A stretch of 64,000 nt of DNA, taken from assembly GCF_900638025.1 (NCBI RefSeq), contig NZ_LR134481.1:1364001-1428000 (forward strand), read 5' to 3'. The position numbers and the translations under genes were made by a program. The notes beneath the pieces were generated by a model. It was not told the DNA's origin. It was given only the letters and a program-made list of their open reading frames with translations, and made no database searches. The stretch is from Haemophilus parainfluenzae (GTDB taxonomy: Bacteria > Pseudomonadota > Gammaproteobacteria > Enterobacterales > Pasteurellaceae). Below are positions 46,003-54,966 of the stretch, piece after piece (position 1 is the stretch's first letter; each line of letters begins with the position of its first letter).

Positions 46003-47016
46003 ATGACTGATTTTATTACGATGGCACACGGAAATGGTGGTGCCACAATGCAAGAGTTGATCCGCGATTATTTTGTCAAGGCATTTGATAACCCGATACT
46101 TTCACAAGGTGAAGATCAGGCTCGCATTGCGTTACAAGAAATGAACGCTTTGGGTGGAACATTAGCTTTTTCAACTGATAGCTTTGTGATTGATCCGATT
46201 TTTTTCCCTGGTGGTGATATTGGTAAATTGGCGGTATGTGGTACCGCTAACGATGTCGCGGTATGCGGTGCTGTTCCCAAATATTTATCATGTGGCTTTA
46301 TTTTGGAAGAAGGTTTACCACTAGAAACCTTAAAAAAATTGATTCAATCGATGGCAAAAGCCTGCCAGTCAGCCGGTATTCAAGTGGTAACAGGTGATAC
46401 CAAAGTGGTACAAAAAGGCGCAATAGATAAAGTGTTTATTAATACGGCAGGTATTGGTGTGATTCCAAACGGACTCGACTGGGGCGTGCATCGAATTCAG
46501 CCTGGCGATCAGATTATTGTGAGTGGTACTTTGGGTGATCATGGTGCAACCATCTTGAATTTACGCGAAAATCTCGGTATTCAAACGGATTTATACAGTG
46601 ATTGCGCCGTGCTAGCACCGCTTATTGATTGCATTCGTCCGATTGAAGGGGTGAAAGCTGTACGCGATGCGACCCGTGGTGGTGTGAATGCGGTACTTCA
46701 TGAATTTGCACAGGCTCAGAAAGTGGGGATTCAAATTGATGAAACGGTATTACCAATTCGTCAGGAAGTACGTGGTATTTGCGAATTACTCGGTTTGGAT
46801 GCGTTGAATTTTGCTAATGAAGGCAAATTGGTGATTGTGGCGGACAAAGCAAAAACAGCTGAAATTCTGACCGCACTTCGTCGCCATCCATTAGGTGAAA
46901 ATGCGGCCGTAATCGGCGAGGTAACGACTGATGGCAAAGTTCGTGCAGTTGGACTCTTCGGTCAAAGTCGTTTATTAGACTTACCACGTAACGAACCTTT
47001 ACCACGAATTTGTTAA
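46003..47016 (+). CDS. hypE: Hydrogenase expression/formation protein HypE
   Basis: 337 residues from the ATG at 46003, against 336 in E. coli. A start at 45967 would overlap hypD and adds unrelated residues. The start AHGNGGATMQELI and central FSTDSFVIDPIFFPGGDIGKLAVCGTANDVA are typical PurM-like features. It ends in PRIC, whose Cys is carbamoylated by HypF and dehydrated to thiocyanate. It is the last gene of the hyp cluster, ended by a strong terminator. Confidence 0.96.
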   Translation: MTDFITMAHGNGGATMQELIRDYFVKAFDNPILSQGEDQARIALQEMNALGGTLAFSTDSFVIDPIFFPGGDIGKLAVCGTANDVAVCGAVPKYLSCGFILEEGLPLETLKKLIQSMAKACQSAGIQVVTGDTKVVQKGAIDKVFINTAGIGVIPNGLDWGVHRIQPGDQIIVSGTLGDHGATILNLRENLGIQTDLYSDCAVLAPLIDCIRPIEGVKAVRDATRGGVNAVLHEFAQAQKVGIQIDETVLPIRQEVRGICELLGLDALNFANEGKLVIVADKAKTAEILTALRRHPLGENAAVIGEVTTDGKVRAVGLFGQSRLLDLPRNEPLPRIC

Positions 47017-47018
47017 GC

Positions 47019-47056
47019 AAAAACCGGTTTAATTTTTAATTAAACCGGTTTTAGTT
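47019..47056. terminator. Terminator after hypE
   Basis: A perfect 13-bp stem, AAAACCGGTTTAA / TTAAACCGGTTTT, with a T-rich loop. T/A runs on both sides could serve hypE and the convergent DNA-mimic gene. Confidence 0.85.
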
Positions 47057-47083
47057 TGTCAATTGATATAGAGAGAAGAGTGA

Positions 47084-47407
47084 TTATTTTTTCCAAATAA
47101 CGTGGAATTCGCGATCTTCTTCTCGATGTGAAATTAAGAATTTCGCAAACACATCATCCATTTCATCTTTCTCATTCACTAAACCCACCCAAACTTCAGC
47201 AAAAGCGTCAGGATCGATTAACACCCCAATTTCTTGTTCCCAGTCATCTGCAGTTTCGACAAACTCGACAGCACCACGATCTTCAAATTGCAGATTGAAT
47301 AGCATAATATCAGCGGGATCGAGATTTTCGCCTGCCATTTCTAAGAAAATATCATAAGCAAGATCAATCGCTGCATCGGGATCGAGTTTTTGAATATCAG
47401 TTGTCAT
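47084..47407 (-). CDS. Putative dsDNA mimic protein (HI1450/YciU family, DUF440)
   Basis: 107 residues from the ATG at 47407 (AAAGGA upstream); a longer frame to 47464 runs into the uptake sequence and is rejected. The protein is strongly acidic (many Asp and Glu, few basic residues), for example [19 protein letters not shown] and [14 protein letters not shown]. It closely resembles H. influenzae HI1450, a small acidic protein proposed to mimic double-stranded DNA and to bind the HU protein. In H. influenzae it is numbered next to moeB; here moeB is 43 kb away. Confidence 0.9.
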   Translation of the reverse strand: MTTDIQKLDPDAAIDLAYDIFLEMAGENLDPADIMLFNLQFEDRGAVEFVETADDWEQEIGVLIDPDAFAEVWVGLVNEKDEMDDVFAKFLISHREEDREFHVIWKK

Positions 47408-47465
47408 TGGGTTTTCCTTTATTAAGTCAATTGCACGTATGATACCGCAAGAAACACAAAACAAA

Positions 47466-47476
47466 AAGTGCGGTCA
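47466..47476 (-). terminator. Left arm of a uptake-sequence terminator split by the insertion sequence
   Basis: AAGTGCGGTCA is the exact complement of TGACCGCACTT at 48739-48749. Without the insertion sequence and one target copy the arms would be 16 bases apart and, on the minus strand, followed by TTTGTTTTG. It would have been the terminator of ppc. Confidence 0.75.
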
Positions 47477-47536
47477 AATTGATCTGCACCCCAAAAGTTG
47501 GACTAACCAAACCAACAATTGAGGTGCAGATTTTTT

Positions 47537-47890
47537 ATGGGTAAACACTACACAATCGAATTTAAATTACAGGTTCTTCAACCTATTTTGAATGGGAAAA
47601 TGAGTATTAGAGAAACTGCGCGTTTTTACAATATTCCTTCCAACGCCTTAGTCGGAACATGGTTGAAACGGTTTGAAAAAAGTGGCATAAAAGGACTTAT
47701 TCCCCGTAAACCATCAGGACGACCGCCGATGAAACCCAAATATGCAAAAATGCCACCGCCACCCAAAACTGAAGAAGACCGTTTACGCCTGAGAATTTTA
47801 CAGCTTGAAGCGGAGGTAGCCTACCTAAAGGAGTTGAGAAGGCTCAGACTTCAGGACGAAGCCGAGCAACGGAAATTATCCAAAGGTTAA
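47537..47890 (+). CDS. IS3-family transposase OrfA (helix-turn-helix protein)
   Basis: 117 residues from the ATG at 47537; six upstream codons lie in the terminal repeat and are excluded. The start MGKHYTIEFKLQVLQPIL and IRETARFYNIPSNALVGTWLKRF form the helix-turn-helix typical of IS150 OrfA. A basic, proline-rich linker and a leucine-zipper-like helix (RILQLEAEVAYLKELRRL) follow. It binds the element ends and regulates transposition. Confidence 0.9.
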   Translation: MGKHYTIEFKLQVLQPILNGKMSIRETARFYNIPSNALVGTWLKRFEKSGIKGLIPRKPSGRPPMKPKYAKMPPPPKTEEDRLRLRILQLEAEVAYLKELRRLRLQDEAEQRKLSKG

Positions 47891-48696
47891 GAACACGCTA
47901 TCCGTTAAAATGGCTTTTAGGCTTTGCACAATTAGCGCGTAGTACGTTTTTTGCTAAACTTCAGATTAAACTGGATAAGGATGAGTTGTTGAAAAAGACC
48001 ATTAAACGCATCAAAGCCAATCATCCTGATTATGGCTACCGACGTGTTCATGCCTGCTTGCCAGGCGTGAATCATAAAAAAGTTCAACGTTTAATGCAGA
48101 CACTTGGGCTTCAAGTGCGGTCAAGAAAAAGCAAGAAATTTACGACCTATCGAGGCACGATAGGGGTGATTGCTCCTAATCATCTTGAACGCGATTTTAG
48201 TGCAACGGCCCCGAACCAAAAATGGGTGACCGATATCACCGAGTTTAAGGCGAAAGATGGGAGTAAAGTCTATTTATCTCCAATTTTAGACTTATTTAAC
48301 AATGAGATAGTTTCATATAATCTCAGCTATTCCCCAAACTGGGCGCAAGTAGAGGACATGTTAATGCAAGCCGTCAAAGGATTAAATAAAGCTTGTGGTG
48401 TCATTTTACATTCAGACCAGGGATGGCAATATCAAATGGTGGCTTATCGTCGAATCTTGGCTGAACATGGCATCATTCAAAGTATGTCGAGAAAAGGGAA
48501 TTGCTTGGACAACGCCGCAATGGAAAGTTTCTTTGGACGATTAAAAACAGAATGTTTTTATGGTCGGGAATTTAACAGTAGAGAGGAGATAGTTGATGCC
48601 GTCAGGGATTATTTGGATTACTATAATCACCGACGGATTCAACTAAAATTAAAAGGACTGAGTCCGGTACAATATCGAAAACAATCCTTTAAATAA
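47809..48696 (+). CDS. IS3-family transposase OrfB (DDE integrase), probably made as an OrfAB frameshift fusion
   Basis: The frame is open from 47809, overlapping the end of orfA in the -1 phase; the first ATG is far inside near 47986, so the catalytic product is likely an OrfAB fusion made by ribosomal frameshifting. The overlap segment reads like IS150 OrfB (RYPLKWLLGFAQLARSTFF). Catalytic residues: Asp in VTDITEF, Asp in HSDQGWQYQ and Glu in NAAMESFFGRLKTE, plus the downstream YNHRRIQ. No stop interrupts it. An uptake sequence lies inside at 48113-48121. Confidence 0.88.
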   Translation, partial: SGGSLPKGVEKAQTSGRSRATEIIQRLRTRYPLKWLLGFAQLARSTFFAKLQIKLDKDELLKKTIKRIKANHPDYGYRRVHACLPGVNHKKVQRLMQTLGLQVRSRKSKKFTTYRGTIGVIAPNHLERDFSATAPNQKWVTDITEFKAKDGSKVYLSPILDLFNNEIVSYNLSYSPNWAQVEDMLMQAVKGLNKACGVILHSDQGWQYQMVAYRRILAEHGIIQSMSRKGNCLDNAAMESFFGRLKTECFYGREFNSREEIVDAVRDYLDYYNHRRIQLKLKGLSPVQYRKQSFK

Positions 48697-48738
48697 CAGT
48701 CTAACTTTTTGGGGTCAGATCAAATTTATCATTATTTA

Positions 48739-48749
48739 TGACCGCACTT
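48739..48749 (-). terminator. Right arm of the split ppc terminator
   Basis: TGACCGCACTT pairs perfectly with the arm at 47466-47476 across the insertion sequence. It lies 18 bases past the ppc stop codon on the minus strand. Confidence 0.75.
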
Positions 48750-48766
48750 ATTTTTAGTTGCTGTAA

Positions 48767-51406
48767 CTATCCTGTATTTCGCATACCTGCTGCAATACCT
48801 GTGATGGTAATCATCAAGGCTTGTTCGACATCAGGGCTTGGGTTTTCAGGCGATTCACGGAAACGACGGAGCAATTCCACTTGAAGGAGATTGAGCGGAT
48901 CCGTATAAACATTACGTAACGCAATAGAATCGGCGATCCATGGCAAGTCCGCCATTAATTCATCTTTGTGAGAAAGCGAAAGCACGGTTTTAATATCCGC
49001 ATTGAGTTGATTACGCAGATTTTCACCTAAGTACCAAAGCTCTTTTTTCACTAAGTTATGATCATATTGTTCAGAAAGCCAAGTATCGGTTTTACTGAAG
49101 ACCATTTCCAACATGCCCACACGAGTAGAGAAGAATGGCCACGCTTTACACATTTCTTCAATAATATGACCTTTGCCTTCATCTACAATTTTTTGAATTG
49201 CCGCACCCGCACCCAGCCATGCCGGTAGCATTAAGCGGTTTTGCATCCAAGCAAAAATCCATGGAATGGCACGTAAGCTTTCTACGCCACCATTTGGATT
49301 ACGTTTTGCAGGGCGAGATCCAAGTGGCAGTTTAGATAGTTCTTGTTCTGGTGTGGCACTACGGAAATAAGGTACGAAGTCTTTATCACCACGAACAACA
49401 CTACGATAAATATCACATGAAGTGCTAGAAAGCTCATCCATGACGGTACGCCATTCTGCTTTAGGTTCTGGTGGTGGAAGTAAGTTCGCTTCTAAAATAG
49501 CACTGGCGTAAAGATCAAAGGTTTCAACTGCGACTTCAGGCAAACCAAGTTTAAAGCGGATCATTTCCCCTTGTTCAGTCACACGTAAACCATTTTTGAG
49601 TGAGCGCGGAGGTTGGGAAAGTAATGCCGCATGTGCAGGCGCACCACCACGACCGATTGTACCACCACGACCATGGAATAAAGTGAGTTCAATACCCAGT
49701 TCTTCGGTTAAATTGACTAATGCTTCTTGTGCACGATATTGTGCCCATGAAGCTGCCATCATCCCCGCATCTTTAGCTGAGTCAGAATAACCAATCATCA
49801 CCATTTGGTGATTGTTAATCACACCACGATACCAACCAATATTAAACAATTGACGCATGACTCCTTCAGAGGCATCTAAGTCATCTAAGGTTTCAAAGAG
49901 TGGCACGACAGGAATGTGATAAGGCACGCCCGCTTCTTTTAATAATAAATGCACGGCGAGTACATCAGAGGCGCTTCTTGCCATGGAAATAATATAGCAA
50001 GCAATTACGCCTTGTTTTTGTTGGGCAATGACTTTGCAAGTCTCTAAAATTTCTTGGGTTTCTGCAGACGGCTCCCAATGGGTTGGAATTAATGGACGGC
50101 GAGAATTTAATTCACGCACTAAGAAAGATTGTTTTTCTGCTTCGCTCCATTGTGCATAATCACCAATACCAAGATAACGGGTAATTTCTGCGATAGCATC
50201 TGTATGACGCGTGCTTTCTTGACGGATATCCATTTGTGAAAGGGTAACCCCAAAACAGCGAATACGATGCAAAATATCTAATAGTGAACCATTGGCGATA
50301 ATCCGCATGCCACATGCCATTAATGATTGATAGCAATCATAGAGCGGTTCCCAAAGTTGATTATCTTCCATAATGATATCCGCTTGGCTTACGCGTGGTG
50401 GACGATTTGCCATGCAATCTTCAAAGTAATCAAGGGTGGCGATAAGTTTTGCACGAAGTTCTTTGACCACAAAACGATAAGGCTCTAAATGTTCACCATA
50501 TTTTGCAGTAAATTCTGACGTGCATTTCACCATAGATAATTCATCGGCAAGGGATTTGATATCGTTCAAGAATAAATCCGCCGCTTTCCAACGAGCAAGA
50601 TAGAGGACTTGTTGGGTGATTTTTGAGGTCACAAATGGGTTACCATCACGGTCACCGCCCATCCAAGAAGAAATTCTGACAGGACGTAAGCCCACAGGTA
50701 AATCGTAGCCTAAGAATTCACGAGCATGTTCATTTAATTGACGTAAGAATTCCGGTACACCTTGCCATAGGCTATTTTCAATCATGGCATAGCCCCATTT
50801 TGCTTCATCGAATGGAGTAGGGCGAACAGTACGGATTTCATTAGTATGCCAAGCTTCAGCAATTAAACGAAGCAACAGACGTTCAATAATGCCGCGTTCT
50901 TTCGGTGTTAAGTCATCGTGCTCTAATTTGCTTAAACATTTATTGATCTCAACGTGTTTATGGACTAAAGAACGACGCGTGGTTTCGGTTGGGTGTGCCG
51001 TTAATACAAGCTCAATGAGTAAGTTTTCAACAGTTTTATAAACCTCTTCTTTTGAGGCATTTTGTGCTTTTAAACGTTGAAATAAAGCACTTAATGAACG
51101 ATTAGAAGATTGTAAATCTTTATGTTGGCGAGAGACCGTTTGGTATTGTTCAGCGATATTCGTCAGATTAAGAAAATGGCTGAATGCACGCGCAACGGGA
51201 ATAATGTTTTCGTTAGAAATGGTGGAAAGGGTATCTAACAATGTTTTACGTGCTTGGCTATCGCCCGCTCGAGATTGTTTGGACAATTGTCGAACATTTT
51301 CAATCAAGGTAAGAATGTCTTCGCCTTGTGCATCATTGATGGTTTCTCCAAGAAAACGCCCTAACATATTAATATTATGGCGGAGAGTGCGATACTCATC
51401 AGTCAT
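48767..51406 (-). CDS. ppc: Phosphoenolpyruvate carboxylase
   Basis: 879 residues from the ATG at 51406 (GGAG upstream), against 883 in E. coli; a frame up to 51457 adds a hydrophobic stretch not found in Ppc. Key motifs are [13 protein letters not shown] (catalytic His), [47 protein letters not shown] and the C-terminal RNTG. It makes oxaloacetate from PEP and bicarbonate, replenishing the TCA intermediates. Its natural terminator appears to be interrupted by the insertion sequence downstream. Confidence 0.97.
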   Translation of the reverse strand: MTDEYRTLRHNINMLGRFLGETINDAQGEDILTLIENVRQLSKQSRAGDSQARKTLLDTLSTISNENIIPVARAFSHFLNLTNIAEQYQTVSRQHKDLQSSNRSLSALFQRLKAQNASKEEVYKTVENLLIELVLTAHPTETTRRSLVHKHVEINKCLSKLEHDDLTPKERGIIERLLLRLIAEAWHTNEIRTVRPTPFDEAKWGYAMIENSLWQGVPEFLRQLNEHAREFLGYDLPVGLRPVRISSWMGGDRDGNPFVTSKITQQVLYLARWKAADLFLNDIKSLADELSMVKCTSEFTAKYGEHLEPYRFVVKELRAKLIATLDYFEDCMANRPPRVSQADIIMEDNQLWEPLYDCYQSLMACGMRIIANGSLLDILHRIRCFGVTLSQMDIRQESTRHTDAIAEITRYLGIGDYAQWSEAEKQSFLVRELNSRRPLIPTHWEPSAETQEILETCKVIAQQKQGVIACYIISMARSASDVLAVHLLLKEAGVPYHIPVVPLFETLDDLDASEGVMRQLFNIGWYRGVINNHQMVMIGYSDSAKDAGMMAASWAQYRAQEALVNLTEELGIELTLFHGRGGTIGRGGAPAHAALLSQPPRSLKNGLRVTEQGEMIRFKLGLPEVAVETFDLYASAILEANLLPPPEPKAEWRTVMDELSSTSCDIYRSVVRGDKDFVPYFRSATPEQELSKLPLGSRPAKRNPNGGVESLRAIPWIFAWMQNRLMLPAWLGAGAAIQKIVDEGKGHIIEEMCKAWPFFSTRVGMLEMVFSKTDTWLSEQYDHNLVKKELWYLGENLRNQLNADIKTVLSLSHKDELMADLPWIADSIALRNVYTDPLNLLQVELLRRFRESPENPSPDVEQALMITITGIAAGMRNTG

Positions 51407-51526
51407 ATAAACTCCGATAAAGAAAAAATAAAATAAAACCAGGAGAGATATAACCAAAAATATGTATCGGGATCAAATGCTATACGTCGAAAACTTGTAT
51501 TAAATCAAAAAAGCTGAAAATAAGTA

Positions 51527-51569
51527 AAAAAAAGACCGCACTTTTTTAGATAAAATTTAAAGTGCGGTC
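51527..51569 (-). terminator. Terminator of purR built from paired uptake sequences
   Basis: GACCGCACTTT (51534-51544) and AAAGTGCGGTC (51559-51569) form an 11-bp stem; on the minus strand TTTTTTTACTT follows. Confidence 0.87.
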
Positions 51570-51583
51570 AAAAAATTTAATGT

Positions 51584-52594
51584 TTATGCAAGTGTACGAA
51601 CTGATTTTCGTAGTACCAATTCTGGATGGATCGCAATACGATGTTTTTCGTGATTGTCGTTATCTTTATTCGCAATACGTTCAAATAAGAGATTCACTGC
51701 CTGTGCACCTAAGCGCGACTTCGATTGGTGAATCGTTGTGAGTGGCGGTGCATAGAAACGTGATGAGTGAATATTGTCATAGCCAATAATCGAAATATCA
51801 TCAGGCACGCGCAAGCCTTTTTCCGTAATAGCAGAAATTGCCCCTAATGCCATCACATCATTACAGCAGAAGACAGCAGTAGGTAGGCTGTCTTGTGAAA
51901 GGATCTTGTTCATGCACTCGTAACCGTCTTCTGGTTCGAAGAAACCTTCCATAATCCAATTTTCATGAATTGGCAGATTGGCTTCATTCATGGCTTTCAC
52001 AAAACCTTCATAACGGGTTCTTGCGGTAGTTTTATCCAATTCCCCCGCAATAAGACCAATGGCTTTATGACCACAATCAATTAAATGCTTAGTCGCAATA
52101 TAACCGCCCGTAAAGCTGTTATCTTCAATGATATCGGTATCCACATTAGGACCCCAATCCATTACCACCATAGGTACGGAAGAGAAACCTGAAAGCACAT
52201 CAAGTGAATGTTGCGTATATTCAGAACACATCACCAATAAACCATCTACGCGTTTCTTGGCGAGCATTTCGACGTGATTTTTAATTTTTTCAGGATCATT
52301 TTGTGTATTACACAAAAAAAGTGAATAACCTTGACGATAACAATGATCTTCAACGGCATGAATGATTTCAGCAAAATAAGGGGATTCACTGGTGGTCACA
52401 ATCATCCCAATAGATTTTGTCGTATTGACTTTCAAACTACGCGCAACAGCACTTGGTGAGTATTTCAAGCTTTTAATGGCTTGCATCACTGCCTCTTCGG
52501 TTTCCTTTGCTACAAAACGGGTTTTATTAATTACATGGGAAACTGTGGTGGTGGAAACACCAGCCATTTTCGCGACATCTTTAATTGTTGCCAT
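51584..52594 (-). CDS. purR: Purine repressor PurR (LacI family)
   Basis: 336 residues, against 341 in E. coli. The helix-turn-helix and hinge are almost identical to E. coli PurR ([20 protein letters not shown], then [12 protein letters not shown]). The effector domain has [14 protein letters not shown] and PMVVMDWG. It represses purine synthesis genes when bound to hypoxanthine or guanine. AGAGG precedes the ATG. A YnhF-like peptide gene is divergent, as in E. coli. Confidence 0.95.
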   Translation of the reverse strand: MATIKDVAKMAGVSTTTVSHVINKTRFVAKETEEAVMQAIKSLKYSPSAVARSLKVNTTKSIGMIVTTSESPYFAEIIHAVEDHCYRQGYSLFLCNTQNDPEKIKNHVEMLAKKRVDGLLVMCSEYTQHSLDVLSGFSSVPMVVMDWGPNVDTDIIEDNSFTGGYIATKHLIDCGHKAIGLIAGELDKTTARTRYEGFVKAMNEANLPIHENWIMEGFFEPEDGYECMNKILSQDSLPTAVFCCNDVMALGAISAITEKGLRVPDDISIIGYDNIHSSRFYAPPLTTIHQSKSRLGAQAVNLLFERIANKDNDNHEKHRIAIHPELVLRKSVRTLA

Positions 52595-52729
52595 AATTTT
52601 GCCTCTAGAGAATTTTTCCCATTATAAAGACTGTCACCAAATAGGTTAAGCAAATTATAAAAAATTTTTGAAAAAACGTACTTTATTGTTAGAATGGGTT
52701 ATCTTTAACTAAACAAGTGGGAAATTAAA

Positions 52730-52810
52730 ATGAGTGATTTTGGTTATGCAATGTTAGCTGTAGTGCTTTCTTTAGGTGTTGTAGTAGGTTTAGCGACTGC
52801 AATTTTCTAA
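52730..52810 (+). CDS. ynhF: YnhF-like small membrane peptide
   Basis: 26 residues, MSDFGYAMLAVVLSLGVVV followed by GLATAIF: a short polar start and one membrane helix. A GTGGGA site lies seven bases before the ATG and a strong terminator follows the stop. E. coli YnhF (29 residues) has the same design and also lies beside purR, which supports orthology. YnhF is a formyl-Met-retaining membrane peptide of unknown function. The gap between purR and this gene (52595-52729) must hold two divergent promoters. Confidence 0.78.
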   Translation: MSDFGYAMLAVVLSLGVVVGLATAIF

Positions 52811-52835
52811 TTGAAAGAAAAACATATTTAGGATT

Positions 52836-52874
52836 AACCGCGCTTTAAGCAATTAAAGTGCGGTTATTTTTTTG
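52836..52874 (+). terminator. Terminator after the YnhF-like gene, built from paired uptake sequences
   Basis: AACCGCGCTTTAA and TTAAAGTGCGGTT form a 13-bp stem with one G-U pair (the left arm is a degenerate uptake sequence), loop GCAA, then ATTTTTTTG. Confidence 0.85.
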
Positions 52875-52988
52875 TTGTTTTTTGTCTCTGAGCTAAAAGC
52901 AATGCCAACAGACTATTTCTTTAGTATAATTTGCAACTATTTTCGTTTGTTGCAATCAAAATAACGCAAAAACTAAATTGAGATAATT

Positions 52989-53759
52989 ATGAATAAATAT
53001 TTGATTTCACTAGATAAAGATGTTCAGCGTCGTGAGCTGTTTTTTGCTCAACCAGATACCGCTGATTTTGCTGTATTTTCAGCCATTAATACCATGCAAA
53101 AAGAATGGGAAGAATTGGCAGAAGTGTTCAATTCAACGAAGTTTGAACAGCATTATGGACGCAACGTCACAAAAGGCGAAATTGGTTGTACATTAAGCCA
53201 TTTAGCGGTTTATCGCCAGATCGTAGAAGATCAAAATGTGACGGAAAATGACTATGCTTTAGTCTGTGAAGATGATGCGTTATTTAATGCTAATTTATCG
53301 CCAAACACAACCGCACTTTTAACCGAAAAATGTGATGCAGATATTGTATTAATCGGGCAGTCAAAAATTGCGGAATTTGATGATGTAGAATTGGAAATTA
53401 ATTATCCGACAACCTTCTCATTTTTACGTCAAACAGTGGGTGATGTCACCGTGGCTTATCCATATAAAAGTTATTTTGCGGGTACGGTAGCATACTTAAT
53501 TAAAAAATCAGCGGCACGTGCATTTTTAAGACAGATCGAACAAGAAAAACCGTTTTGGCTGGCTGATGATTTCTTATTATTTGAAACCCAATTCCAGATT
53601 AATAACAAGGTAGTTCGTCCGCTTGTAGCCATTGAAAATCCACAATTAGCGAGTAATTTGGAAGCGATTCGTGGTTCAAAATCCAATAATTTAGTGAAGA
53701 AATTAATTAAATATCCGCTCAAAAAAATCTTAGCGGTGAAAAAGAATTTAGGAAAATAA
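52989..53759 (+). CDS. lpsA: Lipooligosaccharide glycosyltransferase LpsA (GT25 family)
   Basis: 256 residues, the length of H. influenzae LpsA. GT25 features: [16 protein letters not shown] at the start, [17 protein letters not shown], the metal-binding [10 protein letters not shown] and [16 protein letters not shown]. The strongly basic C-terminus suits membrane association. LpsA adds a hexose to the distal heptose of the LOS inner core, the point from which O-antigen may also be attached in some strains. No tetranucleotide repeat is present, so it is probably not phase variable. It opens a four-gene glycan block. Confidence 0.88.
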   Translation: MNKYLISLDKDVQRRELFFAQPDTADFAVFSAINTMQKEWEELAEVFNSTKFEQHYGRNVTKGEIGCTLSHLAVYRQIVEDQNVTENDYALVCEDDALFNANLSPNTTALLTEKCDADIVLIGQSKIAEFDDVELEINYPTTFSFLRQTVGDVTVAYPYKSYFAGTVAYLIKKSAARAFLRQIEQEKPFWLADDFLLFETQFQINNKVVRPLVAIENPQLASNLEAIRGSKSNNLVKKLIKYPLKKILAVKKNLGK

Positions 53760-53766
53760 CGTAAAA

Positions 53767-54966
53767 ATGACCGCACTTTTTAACCTTTTTTATCTTTACG
53801 ATCCTTGGCTGTTCCATGTCGTACGAATGTCATTCGTCGCGGGCTTGGCAGCACTGGTTGTTTTGGCTTATCAGTACATTAAAAAGCAGAAGCCACAAGG
53901 CATCATTCTGCCTTTAGACAGTCTTGCTGTTTTAGGCGGATTGATTGTTTTCAGTGTGATTCCGTTATTGCTTAATGGCACAAAAGATCTTTCTGTTATC
54001 ACCATGTATGTGAAGGAATTGATTTTATTCCTCTTAGGAGTGGGACTTTATAATGCGTTTTATGCCAATGCAAACGGACAACAACGAGTCGTGCGAGATT
54101 TGCAAATTGGTGTTGTGGTGCAATTTGCAGTGGGCATCATTGGCTTGCTCGGCGCATCATTTATGATCGATTTCTTGCTTTCAACTAATGCGGTGTTGCC
54201 TGCACGTTTTTATGGTTCAGAGCAGGAATATCGCTTATATAACATCACCGCAACCGCCTTTTTCCAACTGAGTTTATTCTATTTAATGCTGTTGCATTTC
54301 TTACTGGCTTACAACGCTAAATATAATACACTTCCAAGTATTTTAGTGTTTTTAATGTTATGTATCGGATTAATTTCAGGACGTACATTCCTTCTGTTAT
54401 CGGTTGTGAGCATTTTAGTGTATTTCAAATGGCGTTATGTTCCATCACTCATTGCATTTGCTATTTTGGTCTTGTTATTGGCGTATTTCTTACCAGAAAA
54501 TCCTTATGTGGCACATGCCTTAGAACCTGTGATCAATTTATTACATGGTGCAGGTTTTGCGAGTTCTTCAACCGATACCTTGATGAAAAACCACCTGTTC
54601 ATGCCAACGCTTAAACAGTTTATTTATGGTGATGGCATGTATATGACAGGACAGTTGGAAGTTGGCCGTTATTATGGCCATACGGATTCCGGTTTCTTAC
54701 GTCAGATTCTTTATGGTGGCGTGTCTTATGCCTTAGTGTGTTTTGCCGTGACATTTTATTTTGTGCGCAAAGTCGCCTTAAATTGGTTTGATGGCAGCTG
54801 GAAATTTATCCTTTCTGCCTTTGTGATTTTGGCATTTTGTAACATCAAAGCGGACACCTTTGCTTTCCCTGGCATTATGTTCGTGATGTTGATGTTCTTA
54901 TCGCTTTTTGGCACTCACGGTAAACAGCTTATTTTATTTAAACAAAAGGAGCCGAAAGATGTTTAG
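53767..54966 (+). CDS. O-antigen polymerase/ligase-like membrane protein (Wzy type)
   Basis: 399 residues with about eleven membrane helices. A large loop near residues 250-320 carries GDGMYMTG and HTDSGFLRQILYGG, the pattern of Wzy/WaaL-type polymerases and ligases where the loop faces the periplasm. The first codons are formed by an uptake sequence (MTALF). It starts 7 bases after lpsA and overlaps the following transferase gene by 8 bases. Likely role: polymerising or ligating a surface glycan. Families of this kind diverge widely, so the precise activity is open. Confidence 0.72.
   Translation: MTALFNLFYLYDPWLFHVVRMSFVAGLAALVVLAYQYIKKQKPQGIILPLDSLAVLGGLIVFSVIPLLLNGTKDLSVITMYVKELILFLLGVGLYNAFYANANGQQRVVRDLQIGVVVQFAVGIIGLLGASFMIDFLLSTNAVLPARFYGSEQEYRLYNITATAFFQLSLFYLMLLHFLLAYNAKYNTLPSILVFLMLCIGLISGRTFLLLSVVSILVYFKWRYVPSLIAFAILVLLLAYFLPENPYVAHALEPVINLLHGAGFASSSTDTLMKNHLFMPTLKQFIYGDGMYMTGQLEVGRYYGHTDSGFLRQILYGGVSYALVCFAVTFYFVRKVALNWFDGSWKFILSAFVILAFCNIKADTFAFPGIMFVMLMFLSLFGTHGKQLILFKQKEPKDV

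Larger units (their letters stand above)
47480..48722 (+). mobile_element. IS3-family (IS150-like) insertion sequence
   Basis: 1243 bp. Ends begin TGATCTG and finish CAGATCA, the TG...CA termini of the IS3 family, with imperfect inverted repeats of about 26 bp (47480-47506 and 48697-48722). The flanks AAT (47477-47479) and AAT (48723-48725) are a 3-bp target duplication. It carries overlapping orfA and orfB in a -1 frame relation; the DDE catalytic residues are intact, so it looks active or recently so. I cannot name the exact element. Confidence 0.9.

Noticed and set aside
47480..48722. Insertion sequence disrupting a coding gene
   Set aside because: Both flanks are non-coding and rejoin into a terminator hairpin, not a reading frame.
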